Assembly: GCF_003387165.1 (NCBI RefSeq)
Contig: NZ_QUMW01000009.1
Span: forward strand, 434,001-498,000
Direction: 5' to 3'
DNA from: Jeotgalicoccus halotolerans
GTDB taxonomy: Bacteria > Bacillota > Bacilli > Staphylococcales > Salinicoccaceae
DNA: 64,000 nucleotides
In this document: one piece after another, positions 27,526 through 35,919 of the stretch
Numbering within the stretch: the first letter of the stretch is position 1
How the letters are laid out: each line of letters begins with the position of its first letter
Program-made: the position numbers and the translations under genes
Notes under the pieces: generated by a model
What the model was told of the DNA's origin: nothing
The model's database searches: none
The model's input: only the letters and a program-made list of their open reading frames with translations

Positions 27526-28065
27526 TCACCTTTTTCCAATATATCTCGCCAATCGCCCTATATGCTTTTCCAGCACCTTATCAAACTGATTGGATTCAAC
27601 GACGCCGTCTTTATCTTGATATGGAATACCGACTAGATCATCTTTATCAGTATCTGCAGCAGATGTGTGTTTATCTTCAAAATAATAATAGTTGCCGTTG
27701 TCATTAGTTTGTACAAGCATATCCGGCAGCTGCAATTTACCGCCGATTCTAATTCTGTAGGCCGCAGGAACATTTGAAGATACTTTATTTTTCTGCAGCT
27801 GATAGGATATCGCAGTGCTGTCTTTGTAATTTATCGTAATCTCTTCCTCTACTTTATAATCTTTCGGACTTTTTATCTCTGCAGTGTTATCAAATTTTTG
27901 TTTAATCACTTCAATTAGCGGTTCGTAAATCTCAGAGATTTTACCCAGATCCCTTTCAATTTCTTCCAAATAATTATCATCGTGCTGTATTTGAGAACTC
28001 TCATCCTGTTCCTCATTTTGCACTTTTTTTAGCTCATCATTAAATACTTCAAGGAAATTATTCAT
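27526..28065 (-). CDS. Unrecognised acidic cytoplasmic protein (179 aa)
   Basis: I do not recognise a family. It has no signal peptide or membrane segment. Residues 1-60 are acidic and helical (FLEVFNDELKKVQNEEQDES, LEEIERDLGKISEIYEPLIE); residues ~70-150 look like beta strands with aromatic and Asp-rich turns (YRIRIGGKLQLPDMLVQ, GNYYYFEDK). The C-terminus is basic (KHIGRLARYIGKR). AAGGAGG lies 8 nt before the ATG, so translation is likely. It is encoded upstream of the Ltp-type lipoprotein on the same strand, with a 150-nt gap; whether they form a transcript is unclear. Both interrupt the usual accBC-yqhY-nusB order. Confidence 0.65.
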   Translation of the reverse strand: MNNFLEVFNDELKKVQNEEQDESSQIQHDDNYLEEIERDLGKISEIYEPLIEVIKQKFDNTAEIKSPKDYKVEEEITINYKDSTAISYQLQKNKVSSNVPAAYRIRIGGKLQLPDMLVQTNDNGNYYYFEDKHTSAADTDKDDLVGIPYQDKDGVVESNQFDKVLEKHIGRLARYIGKR

Positions 28066-28121
28066 TTATAAATCCTCCTTCTGTGATTTACTGATATCTA
28101 CCCTAAAAAGAAAAAGATAAA

Positions 28122-28159
28122 AACCGTCTCCCTATTCCAAATGGAATAAAAAGACGGTT
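28122..28159 (-). terminator. Terminator after accC
   Basis: On the reverse strand AACCGTCT pairs with AGACGGTT, with an inner TATTCC-ATTT-GGAATA stem, followed by TTTTATC. It ends the accBC transcript before the inserted genes. Confidence 0.8.
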
Positions 28160-28166
28160 AAAACTG

Positions 28167-29516
28167 CTACTTCATAATATCCTGTTCTGCAAGGAAATTC
28201 GTATTATAATCATTGTTTAAAAATGCGTCATTCAATAAGATGTTCTGGTGGAACGGAATTGTCGTATCGATACCTGAGATCTGGAATTCTCCGAGCGCGC
28301 GTTTTGCTGTCTGTACTGCTTCGTCACGGTTTTTACCGTGTACAATCAGCTTCGCAATCATTGAATCGTAGTACGGCGGAATGACATAGCCTGCATACGA
28401 TGCAGTGTCCATTCTCACTCCAAATCCGCCCGGCTGAAGGAATTCTGTTATCTTCCCTGCCGACGGCATAAAGTTTTTATACGGGTTTTCCGCATTGACT
28501 CTGAATTCAAAGGCGTGACCCTCAAATTTAATGTCTTCCTGTTTATAAGGAATCGGTTCGTGCATTGCCACACGTATTTGCGATTTCACAAGGTCTACGC
28601 CAGTAATCATTTCCGTTACAGGGTGTTCAACCTGAATACGTGTATTCATTTCCATGAAGTAATATTTATGGTCGTTTAAATCATAAATAAACTCAATCGT
28701 GCCGGCACCGATATAATCGATGCTTTTCGCTGCACGGACTGCAGTTTCTCCCATTTCGCGTCTCGTCTTGTCACTGATGACCGGACTCGGCGCTTCTTCT
28801 ACAAGTTTCTGCATACGGCGCTGAACTGTACAGTCACGTTCACCTAAATGAATGACATTGCCGTGATAGTCTCCGAGGATCTGAATTTCAACATGACGGA
28901 AGTTTTCAATATATTTTTCAATATAAAGACTCTTATTGCCGAAGGCACTTTCGGCTTCCTGCTCTGTTAATTTATAATTCTGTGTCAGCTCATCTTTGTT
29001 ACGTGCGACTCTGATTCCTTTACCGCCGCCGCCGTGGCTTGCTTTAATAATAATCGGATAACCGATGTGTTCAGCAATTTCATAAGCGTCATCCAGTGAT
29101 TTTACTACACCGTCGCTGCCCGGCACTGTCGGAACATCCGCTTCAATCATCGTTTTCTTCGCGACATCTTTTACGCCCATTAGAGAAATCGTTTCAGACA
29201 TCGGTCCGATAAAGATCAAGCTCGATGATTCACACATCTCTGCAAAATCGCTGTTTTCAGCTAAGAAACCGTAACCCGGGTGAATAGCATCGCAGCCTGT
29301 TGACTGAGCAATGGTAATAATCCCGATCATATCCAGATAGCTGTCTTTTGAAAGTTTTGGTCCGATACAATAAGATTCTGTCGCTAGTTTCCGGTGTAAA
29401 CTATCCTGATCTGCTTCGGAGTATATACTGACAGTTTCGATTCCAAGTTCGTGGCAGGCACGGATGATTCTTACCGCGATTTCACCGCGGTTTGCGATTA
29501 ACACTTTTTTAATCAT
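28167..29516 (-). CDS. accC: Acetyl-CoA carboxylase biotin carboxylase subunit
   Basis: ATP-dependent carboxylation of biotin on AccB, the first half-reaction of malonyl-CoA formation. The ATP-grasp protein (449 aa) has KVLIANRGEIAVRIIRACHELG, the glycine loop KASHGGGGKGIRVAR, HLGERDCTVQRRMQKLVEEAPS and FMEMNTRIQVEHPVTEM. It overlaps accB by 4 nt. Confidence 0.97.
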   Translation of the reverse strand: MIKKVLIANRGEIAVRIIRACHELGIETVSIYSEADQDSLHRKLATESYCIGPKLSKDSYLDMIGIITIAQSTGCDAIHPGYGFLAENSDFAEMCESSSLIFIGPMSETISLMGVKDVAKKTMIEADVPTVPGSDGVVKSLDDAYEIAEHIGYPIIIKASHGGGGKGIRVARNKDELTQNYKLTEQEAESAFGNKSLYIEKYIENFRHVEIQILGDYHGNVIHLGERDCTVQRRMQKLVEEAPSPVISDKTRREMGETAVRAAKSIDYIGAGTIEFIYDLNDHKYYFMEMNTRIQVEHPVTEMITGVDLVKSQIRVAMHEPIPYKQEDIKFEGHAFEFRVNAENPYKNFMPSAGKITEFLQPGGFGVRMDTASYAGYVIPPYYDSMIAKLIVHGKNRDEAVQTAKRALGEFQISGIDTTIPFHQNILLNDAFLNNDYNTNFLAEQDIMK

Positions 29517-29947
29517 CGTAATTTGAATAATGGCTGATTGTACTCAACCATATCTCCGTCATCTACTAAAATTTCTGTAACTTCACCGGACACTTCTGCC
29601 TGTATTTCATTGAATAATTTCATCGCTTCCAAAATACAAACGACTGATGTGCTGCTTACTGTGTCTCCTACTTTAACGTACGCTTCAGCTTCAGGTGAAG
29701 GTGCTTTGTAGAAAGTCCCGACCATCGGTGCTCTGACAACAAGGCCTTCATCTTCAGGCTGAGATTCTTTAGCCGGAGACTGCACCGGTGGTGCGCTTTG
29801 TGTCTGTACAGTCTGAACTGCTGGTGCAGCCTCCGGTGTTAATTCTCTTTTAAGTTTAATATCCACATCTTTGTCTTTATATGAAATTTCAGTAAGCGAT
29901 GCGCGCTCCATTTTTTCAATTAAAGAATCGACTTGTTCTAAATTCAT
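29513..29947 (-). CDS. accB: Biotin carboxyl carrier protein of acetyl-CoA carboxylase
   Basis: Carries biotin between AccC and the carboxyltransferase. The 144-aa protein has an N-terminal helical part, a Pro/Ala/Gln-rich linker (about 45-70) and the biotinyl domain with LEAMKLFNEIQAEVSG, where Lys is biotinylated. Start ATG 29947 with GGGAGAG 8 nt upstream. It is operonic with accC. Confidence 0.95.
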   Translation of the reverse strand: MNLEQVDSLIEKMERASLTEISYKDKDVDIKLKRELTPEAAPAVQTVQTQSAPPVQSPAKESQPEDEGLVVRAPMVGTFYKAPSPEAEAYVKVGDTVSSTSVVCILEAMKLFNEIQAEVSGEVTEILVDDGDMVEYNQPLFKLR

Positions 29948-30050
29948 TAGTTTTACTCTCCCATAAAATAATATGTCTATATTTTACATAGGTGGTCATA
30001 CCAATTCAAGTATTAATTAAGAGCAGTAAATCCGACTGCTCTTAAAATGA

Positions 30051-30608
30051 CTACGCTCTTGAAACGTAAGATCCTTCTTCAGTGTTAACAACGAGCATAT
30101 CGCCCTGGTTAACAAATAAAGGCACTTGCAGAGTAACCCCTGTTTCAAGTGTTGCTGATTTAGACGCACCGCTCGCAGTGTCGCCTTTGATTCCCGGTTC
30201 TGTTTCGATAACTTCAAGCTCAACAGTTTTCGGAAGTTCTACTCCGAGTGTCTCGCCTTCATACATCATAATTGCGACCGGCATATTTTCTTTCAGGAAT
30301 TTTAATTCATATTCCAGCTGGCTGCCCGGAATTTCAAGCTGTTCGTAAGTGTTGTTATCCATGAACACGTAGCTATCGCCATCCGCATACAGATATTGCA
30401 TTTTATGGTTGTCGATCTGAGCTCTGCCGACTTTTTCTCCTGCTCTGAAAGTTTTTTCCTGTGTTGCGCCTGTACGCAGGTTTTTTAATTTACTGCGGAC
30501 GAAAGCCGCGCCTTTCCCAGGCTTAACGTGCTGGAAGTCTAAAACTCTCCAGATACCGCCGTCTACTTCTACTGTAAGACCAGTTTTAAAATCGTTTACT
30601 GAAATCAT
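30051..30608 (-). CDS. efp: Elongation factor P
   Basis: Relieves ribosome stalling at polyproline. The 185-aa three-domain beta-barrel protein starts [20 protein letters not shown]; the modification-site loop reads [16 protein letters not shown] (Lys32 region), and it ends in [17 protein letters not shown]. It lies between pepQ and accB, as in Bacillus (yqhT-efp-...-accB). Confidence 0.97.
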   Translation of the reverse strand: MISVNDFKTGLTVEVDGGIWRVLDFQHVKPGKGAAFVRSKLKNLRTGATQEKTFRAGEKVGRAQIDNHKMQYLYADGDSYVFMDNNTYEQLEIPGSQLEYELKFLKENMPVAIMMYEGETLGVELPKTVELEVIETEPGIKGDTASGASKSATLETGVTLQVPLFVNQGDMLVVNTEEGSYVSRA

Positions 30609-30635
30609 GATTTTCCTCCTAATAATCTGTCCGTC

Positions 30636-31691
30636 TTATACGATAAACAGTTTTTTACTGCTGTGTGTTAATTTTTTAAGTCCGGTTTCAGTGACAATTG
30701 TATCATCCTCGATACGCACGCCGCCAAGACCGTCTACATAAATACCCGGTTCTATAGTCACGCACATCCCAGGCTCTAGAGTCATTGTACTTTTTTGTGC
30801 AAGGCCTGGCAATTCGTGAACTTCGAGACCGAAGCCGTGGCCGAGTGAGTGGCCGAAGTTTTCACCGTAGCCGTAGCTCTTGATAACGTCTCTTGCTACT
30901 GCATCTGCTTCGCTGCCGGTCATGCCCGCTTTAATTTCTTCGAGCGACTTCAGCTGAGCTTCCAGGACGACGTTGTATATTTCTTCCATTTCCGGAGAGA
31001 CAGAACCGACACCGAAAGTACGTGTAATATCGGATGCATATCCTTTATAGTAGGCACCGAAATCCAGTGTTACCATATCTCCGGATTCAATCACTTTATC
31101 AGAAGCAACACCGTGAGGCAGTGCTCCTCTGTGACCGCTTGCAACTATCGTATCAAAACTTGGCCCGCTTGCTCCAAGTTTGGTCATATGCGCTTCAAGC
31201 TCATTTTTAACTTCCATTTCAGTCATGCCTTCTTTGACATAAGTTAAAATATATTCGTAAGACTGGTCTGCAATTTCACATGCTTTCTGAATTAAGTCCA
31301 CTTCTTCTTCTGTTTTAATTAAGCGGATTTTTTCTACTTCGCCTGTTAACGGCACCACTTCAAAATCGTCTTTAATCTTACTGTATGTATTGTAGTTTAC
31401 GTGTTCCCCTTCGAAACCAATACGTTTAATGTTTTTCGATTCCATAAATGATGCGATGAAATCAATCAGGCTTCCTTGCTGCAGTACAAATTCGAAGGCC
31501 TCGGCCTGTTCAGCTCCTTGTGCTTTATACCTGAAGTCGGATATTAAGTATCTTCTCTCCGGTGTAATAACAAGTGCCCCGCTCGTTCCGGTAAAATTAC
31601 TTAAATACCGTCTGTTGTAACTGCTCATTACAAGTAATGCATCAAGTTTTTCTCTCTCCAACAACTGCTGTACTTTATCAAATTTAATCAT
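30636..31691 (-). CDS. pepQ: Xaa-Pro dipeptidase / aminopeptidase P-like (YqhT)
   Basis: An M24 metallopeptidase that releases residues N-terminal to proline. A creatinase-like N-terminal domain (1-125) is followed by the pita-bread domain with metal ligands in VTLDFGAYYKGYASDITRTF, GHSLGHGFGLEVHELPGL and TIEPGIYVDGLGGVRIEDD. The 351-aa length fits YqhT. It is adjacent to efp (27-nt gap), the usual pairing. Confidence 0.93.
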   Translation of the reverse strand: MIKFDKVQQLLEREKLDALLVMSSYNRRYLSNFTGTSGALVITPERRYLISDFRYKAQGAEQAEAFEFVLQQGSLIDFIASFMESKNIKRIGFEGEHVNYNTYSKIKDDFEVVPLTGEVEKIRLIKTEEEVDLIQKACEIADQSYEYILTYVKEGMTEMEVKNELEAHMTKLGASGPSFDTIVASGHRGALPHGVASDKVIESGDMVTLDFGAYYKGYASDITRTFGVGSVSPEMEEIYNVVLEAQLKSLEEIKAGMTGSEADAVARDVIKSYGYGENFGHSLGHGFGLEVHELPGLAQKSTMTLEPGMCVTIEPGIYVDGLGGVRIEDDTIVTETGLKKLTHSSKKLFIV

Positions 31692-31753
31692 TTCTCCGTC
31701 ACCTCTCCATTATCATTTTACATGAAATTAATATCTATTTCATTTTCTTTTTA

Positions 31754-31779
31754 TATTTTAACGCTAACATGTTAAAATA
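31754..31779. promoter_or_regulatory. Inverted repeat in the pepQ/lipoprotein divergent promoter
   Basis: TATTTTAAC-(8 nt)-GTTAAAATA is a perfect 9-bp inverted repeat located 28 nt before the lipoprotein start and 63 nt before the pepQ start. Its right arm contains a -10-like TAAAAT. The spacing suits a dimeric repressor; the regulator is unknown. Confidence 0.4.
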
Positions 31780-31806
31780 GTCTAATGAAATATAGGAGAA
31801 TGTGCG

Positions 31807-32367
31807 ATGAAACTTAGATTATCTGCAACGATACTAATATTACTGGCTGCGGGATGTTCAAACAGTTCACCGGAAGAGACTCTTATTGAACAGGAGGAGT
31901 ACAAGAGTGAACTGGAGGGACTGCTGCAGACTGAACAGGTGCGCAATCAGCAGCTGGCTCTGCATTTGGAAAACCTCGATACGCAGATTGTAAATTTCGA
32001 ACGCGACCGGGATAATCCCAATGTCGAAAAATATGTGGAGACCGTCACGGAATATGCTGGCGGGATTACTGAAAATCTGAATAAAATGGACGAACATATT
32101 ACTGCCTACCGGAACGGCGAGCAGCTCAATACAGGAGATGTTGTAAAAACCAGAGACGCTGTAGCGGATACTGTCGAGAAGTATGAGGCTGCTGTCGGTG
32201 AACTGGAACTTACCGATGTGCTTGAACGCGAACATTCCAATGTTGTACTCGCCAATGAAGAAATTACTGAAGCTGTAAACCAGATTGCGGATGCACTGGC
32301 CGCTGAAGATGATGAGCTGCTTAACGAAGCTATTGAAAGGCTTCAGTCGGCGACAGAATACTTGTAG
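31807..32367 (+). CDS. Putative helical lipoprotein (186 aa)
   Basis: MKLRLSATILILLAAGCSNS is a lipoprotein signal with lipobox LAAGC (Cys17). The mature part is acidic and predicted all-helical, with coiled-coil stretches (EEYKSELEGLLQTEQVRNQQ; EAVNQIADALAAEDDELLNE). Family unknown; staphylococci also carry a small lipoprotein beside pepQ and the DUF1385 gene. Starts with GGAG 7-8 nt upstream. The 5-nt gap to the next gene suggests an operon with DUF1385, the 72-aa membrane protein and the rhodanese-like protein. Confidence 0.7.
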   Translation: MKLRLSATILILLAAGCSNSSPEETLIEQEEYKSELEGLLQTEQVRNQQLALHLENLDTQIVNFERDRDNPNVEKYVETVTEYAGGITENLNKMDEHITAYRNGEQLNTGDVVKTRDAVADTVEKYEAAVGELELTDVLEREHSNVVLANEEITEAVNQIADALAAEDDELLNEAIERLQSATEYL

Positions 32368-32372
32368 AAAGA

Positions 32373-33290
32373 ATGAAGCCTATGACTAAACCGATATACG
32401 GCGGCCAGGCAGTGCCTGAAGGCGTCATGTTCCAGTCAAAAACCCATATGTCGACAGCCATCCGGCGGACAAATGGAGAAATCGACTATTTCGATATGCC
32501 GCGGCCGGATAAGCCGCTTTTGGCCAAACTGAAAAAAATTCCGCTTCTCCGCGGGAATGTTGCGATACTCGAAGCCAGTGTATTCGGCATGAAACATATG
32601 GACTTTGCAACAGACCGATACGACCGGAATCCGGCGGAAGACTATAAAATAGCAGAAGAAAAAAATTCGCAAAATACAGCGAAAGTGGTGTTTTCCACTG
32701 TGATTATCGGTATACTTACCTTTTTGATCGGTAAATTTGTGCTGACACTGGTACCGGTGTTTGTCGCGGAAGTATTTTCCGGTGTGATTACTGGGAAATT
32801 CGGACAGGTAGCCCTTGAAACACTGATTAAGCTGATTATACTGCTGGGGTATATCTATTTGTTGTCGCTGACACCTATGGTAAAAAGACTGTTCCAGTAC
32901 CACGGTGCTGAACACAAAGTCATTAACTGCTTCGAAGAAGATAAGCCGCTGACGGTTGAAAACGTTCAGGCACAGTCGAGACTGCACTACCGGTGCGGAA
33001 GTTCCTTTGTACTGTTTACCGTACTGGTCGGTTTCATCGTTTACATGTTTGTTCCCGTCGATCCGCTTTACGTGAGAGTAATCAACAGAATTCTGCTGAT
33101 ACCCGTCGTCCTCGGGCTTTCTTTTGAAGTGCTGCAGCTGACGAACAAACTGAGAGAGGTGCCCGTGCTGAAGTATCTCGGGCTGCCGGGCTTGTGGCTG
33201 CAGTATTTAACGACAAAACAGCCGGAGAACGACCAGGTTGAAGTTGCAATACATTCATTCAACCATCTTTTAGGGAGTGATAAAAAGTGA
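32373..33290 (+). CDS. yqhQ: DUF1385 membrane protein (YqhQ-like)
   Basis: A 305-aa protein with GGQAVPEGVMFQ at the N-terminus, KPLLAKLKKIPLLRGNVAIL, and several transmembrane helices (about 103-123, 125-143, 150-170, 208-228, 235-252). The motif FQYHGAEHKVINCFEE with RLHYRCGSSFVLF is the DUF1385 hallmark (conserved His, Glu and Cys, probably metal binding). Function unknown. The gene neighbours pepQ-efp-accBC across Firmicutes. Its end overlaps the next gene by 4 nt. Confidence 0.9.
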   Translation: MKPMTKPIYGGQAVPEGVMFQSKTHMSTAIRRTNGEIDYFDMPRPDKPLLAKLKKIPLLRGNVAILEASVFGMKHMDFATDRYDRNPAEDYKIAEEKNSQNTAKVVFSTVIIGILTFLIGKFVLTLVPVFVAEVFSGVITGKFGQVALETLIKLIILLGYIYLLSLTPMVKRLFQYHGAEHKVINCFEEDKPLTVENVQAQSRLHYRCGSSFVLFTVLVGFIVYMFVPVDPLYVRVINRILLIPVVLGLSFEVLQLTNKLREVPVLKYLGLPGLWLQYLTTKQPENDQVEVAIHSFNHLLGSDKK

Positions 33291-33505
33291 AAAGAGCTTT
33301 GGTGATTATCGTTTTGATTGTTGCAGCAATCGGGCTTCTGATGAATCTTGATCTCGTGCTCGGTATGATTGTCAATTCATTAATTTTTCTTTTAGTGATA
33401 GCTGCAATTTTATACGGCATTTATTATTTCTTTATCTTAACTGAAGATCAGAGAAAATATAAAAAAGCATTACGCAAAGCAAGGCGGAAACAGCGGAGAA
33501 AATAA
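33287..33505 (+). CDS. Small membrane protein with basic tail (72 aa)
   Basis: Two hydrophobic segments (about 5-22 and 25-48) are followed by a strongly basic C-terminus (KKALRKARRKQRRK). The ATG overlaps the DUF1385 stop by 4 nt, so translation is coupled. I do not recognise a named family; similar short proteins occupy this position in staphylococci. Confidence 0.7.
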   Translation: MKRALVIIVLIVAAIGLLMNLDLVLGMIVNSLIFLLVIAAILYGIYYFFILTEDQRKYKKALRKARRKQRRK

Positions 33506-33532
33506 TACACATATATAAGGAGAGGTTTTTAA

Positions 33533-33919
33533 GTGGAAAGCTGGATTATTGCTTTAATTATTCTGGCAGTTGTCATCATCGCATTGGTGATAAATGCATT
33601 TTTAAGTATGAGAGGCGTGAATATGCTGTCTGAGACAGAATTCAATCAGGATTTGCGCAAAGTGCAGCTGATTGATTTACGCGAGAAGGAAAAATTTGAA
33701 CACGGCCATATACTCGGAGCGAGAAATATGCCGATATCGTCATTCCAGTTAAAAAAAGGCGGCATCAGAAAAGATAAGCCGGTTTACTTATATGATCAGA
33801 ACGGACGTACTGCTTTGCGCGCGGCCCGTATGCTGAAAAAAGACGGCCATAAGGACATCAATGTTCTAAAGCAGGGAATTGCTAAATGGACAGGTAAAAT
33901 TAAATCTAAAAACCGTTAA
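33533..33919 (+). CDS. Membrane-anchored rhodanese-like protein lacking the catalytic Cys
   Basis: One N-terminal transmembrane helix (about 3-24) is followed by a rhodanese domain: LSETEFNQDLRKVQLIDLRE, FEHGHILGARNMPISS. The active-site loop, normally CxxGxRS, reads YDQNGRTAL: no cysteine is present, so sulfurtransferase activity is unlikely. It resembles YqhL-type proteins. It may serve as a binding domain. The start is GTG 33533 with GGAGAGG about 8 nt upstream; it is last in the cluster and followed by a terminator. Confidence 0.8.
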   Translation: MESWIIALIILAVVIIALVINAFLSMRGVNMLSETEFNQDLRKVQLIDLREKEKFEHGHILGARNMPISSFQLKKGGIRKDKPVYLYDQNGRTALRAARMLKKDGHKDINVLKQGIAKWTGKIKSKNR

Positions 33920-33929
33920 AATAACAAGG

Positions 33930-33966
33930 AGACGCCTGAACGGCCGAGATCAGACGTCTTTTTTGG
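33930..33966 (+). terminator. Terminator of the lipoprotein-DUF1385-rhodanese cluster
   Basis: AGACGCCTGA pairs with TCAGACGTCT (one mismatch) around a 10-nt loop and is followed by TTTTTTT. Confidence 0.8.
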
Positions 33967-34040
33967 TTTTTCTGAGTATTTTGAGTTATTCGTCCAAACG
34001 AACAGATTACGTCGGGACAATGTAAAAGTATCAGACAAAA

Positions 34041-34069
34041 AAAGCCTGCAGCATCAAGCTGCAGGCTTT
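34041..34069. terminator. Terminator after gcvT, bidirectional
   Basis: AAAGCCTGCAGC-(5 nt)-GCTGCAGGCTTT is a 12-bp perfect stem with A and T runs on both sides, just past the gcvT stop. Confidence 0.9.
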
Positions 34070-34085
34070 TAAAATAATTAATCAT

Positions 34086-35168
34086 TTAGTTTTTGTGGAA
34101 TGGTGTTTTAACGAATTTTGCAGGCACATCTTTATTCCGCACTTTGATTATGAATTCTTTATCCAGTTCATAAAAATCAGTATCAACTAAAGCGAAACCG
34201 ATTGAACGTTTCGTTGTCGGTGACTGCGTTCCGCTTGTTACGTACCCTACTTTGTTTCCTTCGGTGTCATAAACTTCATAGTCTGTACGCGCGATTCCTT
34301 TGCCCGTAATTTCAAAGCCCGACAGACGGCGCGGTGCACCATTTTCTTTTTGTTCTTTTAAGGCCGGCTGACCGATAAAGTCGCCCTTATCCACTTTCAC
34401 AGCAAATCCAATACGTGCTTCAAGTGGTGTAATTTCAGGTGACAGATCCTGGCCGTGAAGCGGAAGTCCCGCTTCAAGACGCAGTGTATCACGGGCGCCG
34501 AGTCCGCACTCGAGAGCGCCGTTGTCTACAAACAGTTTCCACAGGTCCACTGTATCTTCCGGTTTGCAGTAAAGTTCAAATCCGTCTTCTCCTGTGTATC
34601 CGCTCTGTGAAATAATTACATCTTTGCCGTCTACCTGAACGTCAGTTACGAAGTTGAACATTTTAAGGCCGGATAAATCAGTTTCTGTGAATTTCTGTAC
34701 CAGTGCTCTTGCACTCGGTCCCTGCACTGCAAGCTGACCGTAGTCTGCTGATACGTTTTCCACAACTGCATCGTATCCTTCGATAGCTTTAAGCCAAGCG
34801 AAGTCGCTTTCAGTATTGCCTGCGTTTGGAATCAGCAGGTAATCATTTTCAGCGAGCTTGTATATAACAAGGTCGTCAATGACCCCGCCTTTTTCGTTAG
34901 CGATTGTAGTGTATTGAGCTTTTACATCTGTTAACTTTGTAACATCGTTAGTCAGTGCATAGTTTAAGAATTCTTCAGCCTCGCTGCCTGTAACACGGAT
35001 TTCTCCCATGTGACTGACATCAAAAATACCGACATCTTCTCTTACTGCTGTATGTTCTTCTTTGATGCTTGAGAATTGAACGGGCATTTCCCAGCCGCCA
35101 AAATCGACCAGTTTAGCACCGTGTTCGTGGTAGTACTCATTTAAAGGTGTTCTTTTTAACTCACTCAT
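34086..35168 (-). CDS. gcvT: Aminomethyltransferase, glycine cleavage T protein
   Basis: Transfers the aminomethyl group to tetrahydrofolate, releasing ammonia. The 360-aa protein shows GAKLVDFGGWEMPVQF, VGIFDVSHMGEIRVTG, the folate-site YTGEDGFELY and RLEAGLPLHGQDLSPEITPLEA. It lies under a glycine riboswitch. The partner genes gcvPA and gcvPB, which usually follow, are not here: a terminator comes directly after, so they must be elsewhere or absent. Confidence 0.96.
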   Translation of the reverse strand: MSELKRTPLNEYYHEHGAKLVDFGGWEMPVQFSSIKEEHTAVREDVGIFDVSHMGEIRVTGSEAEEFLNYALTNDVTKLTDVKAQYTTIANEKGGVIDDLVIYKLAENDYLLIPNAGNTESDFAWLKAIEGYDAVVENVSADYGQLAVQGPSARALVQKFTETDLSGLKMFNFVTDVQVDGKDVIISQSGYTGEDGFELYCKPEDTVDLWKLFVDNGALECGLGARDTLRLEAGLPLHGQDLSPEITPLEARIGFAVKVDKGDFIGQPALKEQKENGAPRRLSGFEITGKGIARTDYEVYDTEGNKVGYVTSGTQSPTTKRSIGFALVDTDFYELDKEFIIKVRNKDVPAKFVKTPFHKN

Positions 35169-35187
35169 TATAATTTCCTCCTCAAAT

Positions 35188-35345
35188 AAATAAAACAGGA
35201 CAGTGAATAATCGCTGTCCTGTTGAAATAATCTTCAGGATTACGTCGCAACACTGTCCTTTTGCCTGAGAGATTCACCCCGCAGGGGCTTGCTCCTTCGG
35301 CGACGCTGAACGCGTTCTCTCCAGTATTATTCATCCGTAACTGTC
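35188..35345 (-). ncRNA. Glycine riboswitch (single aptamer) with terminator platform
   Basis: The reverse strand carries the conserved glycine aptamer pieces in order: CTGGAGAGAACGC (about 35311-35324), GCCGAAGGAGCAAGCCCC, AATCTCTCAGGCAAAAGGAC (ending about 35252). Then AACAGGACAG (35214-35223), a 10-nt loop, CTGTCCTGTT (35194-35203) and TTTTATTT form a terminator 26 nt before the gcvT ATG. The aptamer end AGGACAG is identical to the terminator 5' arm, so it can pair with the 3' arm as an antiterminator. Only one full aptamer is visible; tandem pairs are more usual. Confidence 0.93.
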
Positions 35346-35361
35346 TTGTGAATCCGTATTC

Positions 35362-35391
35362 ATTATACTCATAATTTATTTAAAATGGCAA
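35362..35391 (-). promoter_or_regulatory. gcvT riboswitch promoter
   Basis: TTGCCA (35386-35391), an 18-bp spacer and TATAAT (35362-35367) lie on the reverse strand directly downstream of aroK; transcription would start about 20 nt before the aptamer. Confidence 0.8.
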
Positions 35392-35400
35392 GCTGAACAC

Positions 35401-35907
35401 TTAGGCTTTAAAGTTCCCATCATCTATATAGTTTATGATTTCAGCTGCTGTATCTGCAACAGTCTTTGAAGTGCTGATTTCCCTGTCAGCAAGCGCTGAA
35501 TATTTATCCAGTCTCGAATTGTAAAGTCCCCGGACTTTTTCAATATCCTGATTGCCCAGCGGACGGTTATCATCTTTCTGAATCCGGCTGTACAGATCAT
35601 CGAACGGTGCGTTTAAGAAAAATACCGGGATGTCTGTCAGTTCTTTCAGCAGCGCATATGATTTTTCATAAGTAACGACTCCGCCGCCTGTGGCAATAAT
35701 AGCATTTTCTTTCAATATCGACTGAAGCGCCTGAAATTCGTATTCTCTGAATGCCGCTTCTCCTTCAGCCGCAAAAATTTCCGGAATCGGCTGTCCCGCA
35801 ATTTTTGGAATCACATCATCAAGGTCTATTGTTTTTTTATTTAACTGTAAGCCGAGTTCATGTGCGATTGTCGTTTTGCCGCACCCCATAAAACCGATTA
35901 ATATCAT
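35401..35907 (-). CDS. aroK: Shikimate kinase
   Basis: Phosphorylates shikimate in aromatic amino-acid synthesis. Walker A is GFMGCGKTT, the shikimate-binding DD(V/I) is KTIDLDDVI, GGGVVTYE holds the GGG motif and DDNRPLGNQD the lid Arg. The start ATG 35907 has AGGTGA 9 nt upstream (168 aa); a GTG four codons earlier overlaps that site. The gene follows comGG, the staphylococcal order. Confidence 0.93.
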   Translation of the reverse strand: MILIGFMGCGKTTIAHELGLQLNKKTIDLDDVIPKIAGQPIPEIFAAEGEAAFREYEFQALQSILKENAIIATGGGVVTYEKSYALLKELTDIPVFFLNAPFDDLYSRIQKDDNRPLGNQDIEKVRGLYNSRLDKYSALADREISTSKTVADTAAEIINYIDDGNFKA

Positions 35908-35919
35908 ATTATCATTCAC

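Noticed and set aside
30017-30223. Leftward open frame overlapping the efp end
   Set aside because: Same-strand shifted frame inside efp without a ribosome site.
32436-32987. 183-codon open frame on the - strand
   Set aside because: Antisense to the DUF1385 gene, whose family motif is clear.
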